Positions 61,381 through 64,000 of a DNA stretch of 64,000 nucleotides are shown here, one piece after another; the stretch's first letter is position 1; each line of letters begins with the position of its first letter. The position numbers were made by a program, and so were the translations under genes. Source of the stretch: CAWJKP01 sp963843465 (GTDB lineage: Bacteria > Planctomycetota > Planctomycetia > Pirellulales > Thermoguttaceae); NCBI GenBank assembly GCA_963843465.1, contig CAWJKP010000002.1, positions 1,674,001 to 1,738,000 on the forward strand. The letters run 5' to 3'. A model generated the notes under the pieces. It was given only the letters and a program-made list of their open reading frames with translations, ran no database searches and was not told the DNA's origin.

Positions 61381-61857
61381 GTGGCGGCGATGCGGCGGGG
61401 AGTGCAGGTTCTGGAAATGGTCCTGATCACCCCGGTCTTCGTTGCCGTGTTCGTGGCGGCAGTCCAGTACGTGCCGGTGCTCATCGGCCAGTCGACCCTG
61501 ACGCATGCCGCGGGCGAGGGGGCTCGCGAGGCTGGCAAGGGAGGTAACCTCAACGATGTCGTCGCCGCGGTCAACAAGGTCTTGCTGGCCAACAACCTTG
61601 CCGTCACCGATGCGCCGGGGTCGGGGACCCTCGTGGTGCTCCAGGACGGCCCGAACACTTTCGAGTTTGGCGATCCCGATTTGACTTTCCAACCGCCGCC
61701 GAGCCCTTCTAGCGGGGAGGTTATGGTGACGCTGTATGTGTTGTTCAGCGCGGCGAAGATCCAGAGCACGGTCCCCATGGTGAGCCCGTTTAACGTCTTC
61801 GGCTACACGCTCAACGGCAAACGGTTCCAGGTCAGCTCCCTGGTCGGCAAACCATGA
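61381..61857 (+). CDS. TadE-like pseudopilin
   Basis: 158 aa, 19 bp after flp. MRRGVQVLEMVLITPVFVAV has the G...LE processing site and hydrophobic helix of TadE proteins. HAAGEGAREAGKGGNLNDVV follows, then an exported beta-rich domain. A GTG start at 61381 with GAGGG upstream is taken; ATG 61390 is an alternative. Probably co-transcribed with flp. Confidence 0.75.
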   Translation: MAAMRRGVQVLEMVLITPVFVAVFVAAVQYVPVLIGQSTLTHAAGEGAREAGKGGNLNDVVAAVNKVLLANNLAVTDAPGSGTLVVLQDGPNTFEFGDPDLTFQPPPSPSSGEVMVTLYVLFSAAKIQSTVPMVSPFNVFGYTLNGKRFQVSSLVGKP

Positions 61858-61861
61858 AAAC

Positions 61862-61949
61862 GTTCGTAGTACCGGCTTTAGCCGGAAATCCGCCGCAAGA
61901 CCGCCTGAAGGTGGGACTACGAACGACCGCCTGAAGGCGGGACTACGAA
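61862..61949. repeat. Palindromic repeat (TTCGTAGTACCGGCTTTAGCCGG family)
   Basis: GTTCGTAGTACCGGCTTTAG then two GACCGCCTGAAGG.GGGACT ACGAA units. The ends (TTCGTAGT and ACTACGAA) pair. A second cluster is at 63766-63873. It separates the TadE-like and second Flp-like genes. Confidence 0.85.
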
Positions 61950-61995
61950 ATAGGCTTCTTTCGCGGCGTCGATGGCCCGCACAAGGAACGAGATC

Positions 61996-62298
61996 ATGTC
62001 GCTACTGAAAGTTCTCTGGCACGACCAGCGTGGCTTCGTCTACAGCATGGACGTGATCCTGGTCAGCACGATCCTGGCGCTGGGGACGATCGTGGGGCTG
62101 GTTTGCCTGCGGGACCAGGTCCTCCAGGAGCTCAGCGACGTGGCCAACGCGGTGGGCTCGCTGAACCAGAGCTATTCCTACAGCTCGCGGACGATCACCG
62201 CGGGGAGCTTCAGCGCATCGGTGGCCGGAGCAAGCTATACCAACCCGCCGCACGTCGACGCCCAGTTGAAGATGACTCCCACAACGGGTGGGCAGTAG
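61996..62298 (+). CDS. Flp-like pilin, long form
   Basis: 100 aa from ATG 61996 (AAGGA upstream). WHDQRGFVYSMDVILVSTIL: leader with Gly, then a helix resembling Flp but with Asp-Val in place of the usual Glu-Tyr. After the helix (ALGTIVGLVCLRDQVLQELS) comes a 55-residue Ser/Thr-rich extracellular tail not found in standard Flp pilins. Paralogous to the genes at 62329 and 63132. Confidence 0.75.
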   Translation: MSLLKVLWHDQRGFVYSMDVILVSTILALGTIVGLVCLRDQVLQELSDVANAVGSLNQSYSYSSRTITAGSFSASVAGASYTNPPHVDAQLKMTPTTGGQ

Positions 62299-62328
62299 TG
62301 AGCGTGGCGGTCAAAGCAGGAGAGAAGC

Positions 62329-62634
62329 ATGAAATCGTGGCGCCGCTTTTGGCGGGATGAACGTGGCGAGGTGGGATTGGTGGGCGTGATCCTGCTCTAC
62401 GCGATCCTGGTGCTGGGCGCGATCTCGGGCCTGCTCGTGCTGCGCAGCGCGATCGTCGAGGAGTTCGGCGGCCTGGCAGCCGCGCTGAGACACGTGGACC
62501 AGTCCTACAGTTTCGTCGTCGGTGGAACCACGCACCAGTACATCGATACCGAGACGACGAGTCTCGATGCGCCCCCCGGGCAGCCCCCCGCTGGCACTGT
62601 TTTCACGGCGCCCTCGGGCACACCGCCGCCTTAG
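62329..62634 (+). CDS. Flp-like pilin, long form
   Basis: 101 aa, AGGAGAG upstream. WRDERGEVGLVGVILLYAIL, then GAISGLLVLRSAIVEEFGGL, and a Pro/Thr-rich tail. Same domain plan as the previous gene, 30 bp downstream of it, so probably co-transcribed. The residue at +5 of the mature helix is not Glu. May be a minor or tip pilin. Confidence 0.75.
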   Translation: MKSWRRFWRDERGEVGLVGVILLYAILVLGAISGLLVLRSAIVEEFGGLAAALRHVDQSYSFVVGGTTHQYIDTETTSLDAPPGQPPAGTVFTAPSGTPPP

Positions 62635-62767
62635 CCGGGATTATTCATCGGCACGGCATTCGCGTGCAGCGTGTTCGATACTAGCCCGACGCGCAAGCGA
62701 GGGTAGCTGATTGGCAGTCCCTCGCTTGCGCTTCGGGCTAGTGTTTGCCCACGAATAATACGGGTTA
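62635..62767. repeat. MITE-like element, copy 2
   Basis: CCGGGATTATTCATCGGCAC...ACTAGCCCGACGCGCAAGCG / CGCTTGCGCTTCGGGCTAGT...CGAATAATACGGGTT. Matches the part order of 43996-44130. The outer ends are imperfect inverted repeats (CCGGGATTATTC and GAATAATACGGG). Begins at the stop of the pilin gene. Confidence 0.75.
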
Positions 62768-62999
62768 CCTACCCGGCGATGTTTCCATTCGGATACAATA
62801 GCGCACCCGGTAGTTGCCCACGGTTTACACGACCGCCGGGGGATTGGCGGCTGCCATGCCGCAGTTGCCGGACCCAGGGTGCTCTCGCGGCTCGGGTTGC
62901 CGGCTTTTCGCGGCCGTTTCCCCATCGATCGGCGGCTCCGTACGGGCTGGCCAGCCTCCAAGTTGAGTTTCTCGGCTTTTGGTCCGGGCCGGCGCGGTA

Positions 63000-63016
63000 T
63001 TGGTACGCTACGTGCT
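63000..63016 (+). promoter_or_regulatory. Sigma-54-type promoter candidate for the last Flp-like gene
   Basis: TTGGTACGCTACGTGCT: GG (63002-63003) and GC (63014-63015) ten bases apart; close to TTGGCACG-N4-TTGCT. 116 bp upstream of ATG 63132. Shares GG.ACGC.A.GTGC with the site at 61112. Confidence 0.6.
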
Positions 63017-63131
63017 CCCATGCGCGGGGCATCGAAGGGGAGAGCTCCCCCTTCTCGATCCGCGCTCTTGGCCAAGAGGCGGGTCTAATCGGTTTTCTGT
63101 CTCGTTTCTCAAGCTTGTGAAAGGAGGACAC

Positions 63132-63740
63132 ATGAAAGTGTTCCGGAGGTTGTGGAGGGATGAAGCAGGCTTCATCATCTCCACTGAACTTGTGCTGATC
63201 GCCACGATCCTGGTGATCGGCATGATCGTGGGGCTGACTTCGCTCCGCAATCAAGTCGTGCTGGAGCTGACCGATCTCGGTCAGGCCATCGGCAGCGTGA
63301 ACTCGTCGTACGGGTTCGACGGCCTTCAGGCGACCGACCAGATGGGGAATACCATCGCGTACGTGGACGGTTCGGTCTACACCGACCCCGATGCCCCCGC
63401 CAACTGGACCTTGGCGAGCGGGGCGGCGGGCATGGGGGGCGTTTCGGTTGCCGATATCCTCCCGTTCCCGAACCCAACCGGCAACTTCGGGGCGCGCCGA
63501 CTCTGCAGACCCCGTAACTTTGATCAACCCACGGCGAGTGTTGATGCTCGCCCAGCGAGTTTTATCCCTCAGGGGGTGGTAATGTGCCGCTCCCTGAGGG
63601 GAACTCCAAGACCGAGACGGCGCTCGGGCAAGCGCCCGTCCAACAACAACTCCCCCTGTAGGCTTGGCTTTAGGCCGCCCGAGCGGTCCGAAGTCCGCTC
63701 TCCGATGAAGCCGCGGGGTTGTTCTTGGACCGGCACTTGA
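63132..63740 (+). CDS. Flp-like pilin, long form, C-terminus uncertain
   Basis: ATG 63132 follows a perfect AAGGAGG. LWRDEAGFIISTELVLIATI: Gly then Thr-Glu at the processing site, a helix, TSLRNQVVLELTDLGQAIGS, then a tail with DPDAPANWTLASGAAGMGGV. The frame runs to 63740, but after about residue 115 (NPTGNFGARRLCRPR) it becomes Arg-rich and unlike the paralogues. If two bases were surplus near 63497, the protein would end GNFGAPTLQTP at about 63513. The true end is therefore doubtful. Confidence 0.7.
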   Translation: MKVFRRLWRDEAGFIISTELVLIATILVIGMIVGLTSLRNQVVLELTDLGQAIGSVNSSYGFDGLQATDQMGNTIAYVDGSVYTDPDAPANWTLASGAAGMGGVSVADILPFPNPTGNFGARRLCRPRNFDQPTASVDARPASFIPQGVVMCRSLRGTPRPRRRSGKRPSNNNSPCRLGFRPPERSEVRSPMKPRGCSWTGT

Positions 63741-63765
63741 CGGCACGCGGGACGAATGGACATAA

Positions 63766-63873
63766 GTTCGTAGTACCGGCTTTAGCCGGCAACCCGTTCG
63801 TAGTACCGGCTTTAGCCGGAGAAGGCCGCGTAAAGGCGGCACTACGAGCGCGATTACGAGCGCGACTACGAAC
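63766..63873. repeat. Palindromic repeat cluster (TTCGTAGTACCGGCTTTAGCCGG)
   Basis: GTTCGTAGTACCGGCTTTAG occurs twice in tandem (about 63766 and 63797), followed by GGCCGCGTAAAGGCGGCACTACGA and degenerate GCG(A)CTACGA units to 63873. Same family as 61862-61949. Confidence 0.85.
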
Positions 63874-63920
63874 TCGGCAGGATGGGCAAACCGGCTGCTA
63901 TGCGAGTTTTCGAGGTTTTT

Positions 63921-64000
63921 ATGATTGCGATGGTCCTCCTGTTCACCTCGGCCGCGGTTTTCAGCGATCTGCGGACGCGGCGGATACCCAACTGGCTTAC
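63921..64000 (+). CDS. Prepilin peptidase (CpaA/TadV-like), N-terminal part
   Basis: Runs off the right edge. MIAMVLLFTSAAVFSDLRTR then RIPNWLT: the first TM helix and the SDLRTRRIPN motif with the first catalytic aspartate of type IV prepilin peptidases (A24). ATG 63921 has GAGG six bases upstream; in-frame ATGs at 63900 and 63882 are less well placed. Would process the Flp and TadE-like pilins just upstream. Confidence 0.8.
   Translation, partial: MIAMVLLFTSAAVFSDLRTRRIPNWL

Overview
The window is GC-rich chromosomal DNA from a bacterium that looks like a planctomycete (Pirellulales-like). This is an inference from gene content: an HGD-type Ser/Thr kinase, small zinc-ribbon membrane proteins, a Tad pilus with several unusually long Flp-like pilins, TPR/glycosyltransferase fusions, a GH10 hydrolase, a Gly/Tyr-rich lipoprotein, and intergenic spaces full of palindromic repeats. 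There is no rRNA, no intact tRNA and no CRISPR array. Six genes carry single-base frame breaks. Several break at short G/C runs, so assembly error and real decay cannot be told apart from the sequence.

Layout. 1-2.5 kb: nucleotide-sugar genes of a CDP-3,6-dideoxyhexose type (partial YerE-like TPP enzyme, rfbF, rfbH). 2.6-6.8 kb: zinc-ribbon proteins, a broken HAD phosphatase, a CelD-type acetyltransferase and a broken TIGR00300 protein. 6.8-10.6 kb (minus strand): outer parts of a Tad pilus (secretin, Gly/Tyr-rich lipoprotein, TPR lipoprotein). 11-15.4 kb: secreted Cys/Tyr-rich protein, sigma-54 activator (copy A), Ser/Thr kinase. 15.4-25.7 kb: ogt, an unknown gene, serC, a TIGR01777 epimerase, a radical SAM enzyme, two membrane glycosyltransferases, a GH10 xylanase and HicBA. 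25.9-28.6 kb: two Cys/Met-metabolism PLP enzymes. The second follows a candidate SAM-type riboswitch with its own promoter and terminator.

28,647-32,713 is a 4.07-kb transposon-like unit bounded by 21-bp inverted repeats (19/21 identical) and a perfect 8-bp target duplication (CCCCGCAG). It carries a ClpP-like SDH_sah protease gene, a small coupled ORF, a tRNA-like remnant, an IS1-like transposase remnant and a NYN-domain nuclease gene. The protease gene is split by an IS256-family insertion with its own perfect 8-bp duplication. Removing the IS and one duplication exactly restores a 334-codon frame.

33-38.5 kb: glycine-zipper lipoprotein, a degenerate CobB/CbiA homologue, rnc, an unknown gene, a transaldolase fragment and an ECF sigma factor. 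38.5-43.8 kb (minus): GDP-mannose and related sugar nucleotides (manC, manA, tandem cytidylyltransferase, GHMP kinase-like, GDP-mannose 3,5-epimerase). 44.1-51.8 kb: RbsD-like, then three adjacent TPR proteins (TPR-GT41, TPR-GT9, TPR-GT41-methyltransferase) that are mosaics of one another. 52.4-57.1 kb: nifJ and a dihydroorotate dehydrogenase-like gene.

57.8-64 kb is a second Tad locus: sigma-54 activator (copy B, 1,650 bp with only four substitutions seen against copy A), TadE/TadG-like genes, four Flp/TadE-type genes and the start of a prepilin peptidase. Three GG-N10-GC sites resembling sigma-54 promoters lie upstream of the pilin and pseudopilin genes. The proposal is that the two near-identical activators tie two separated Tad loci into one sigma-54 regulon.
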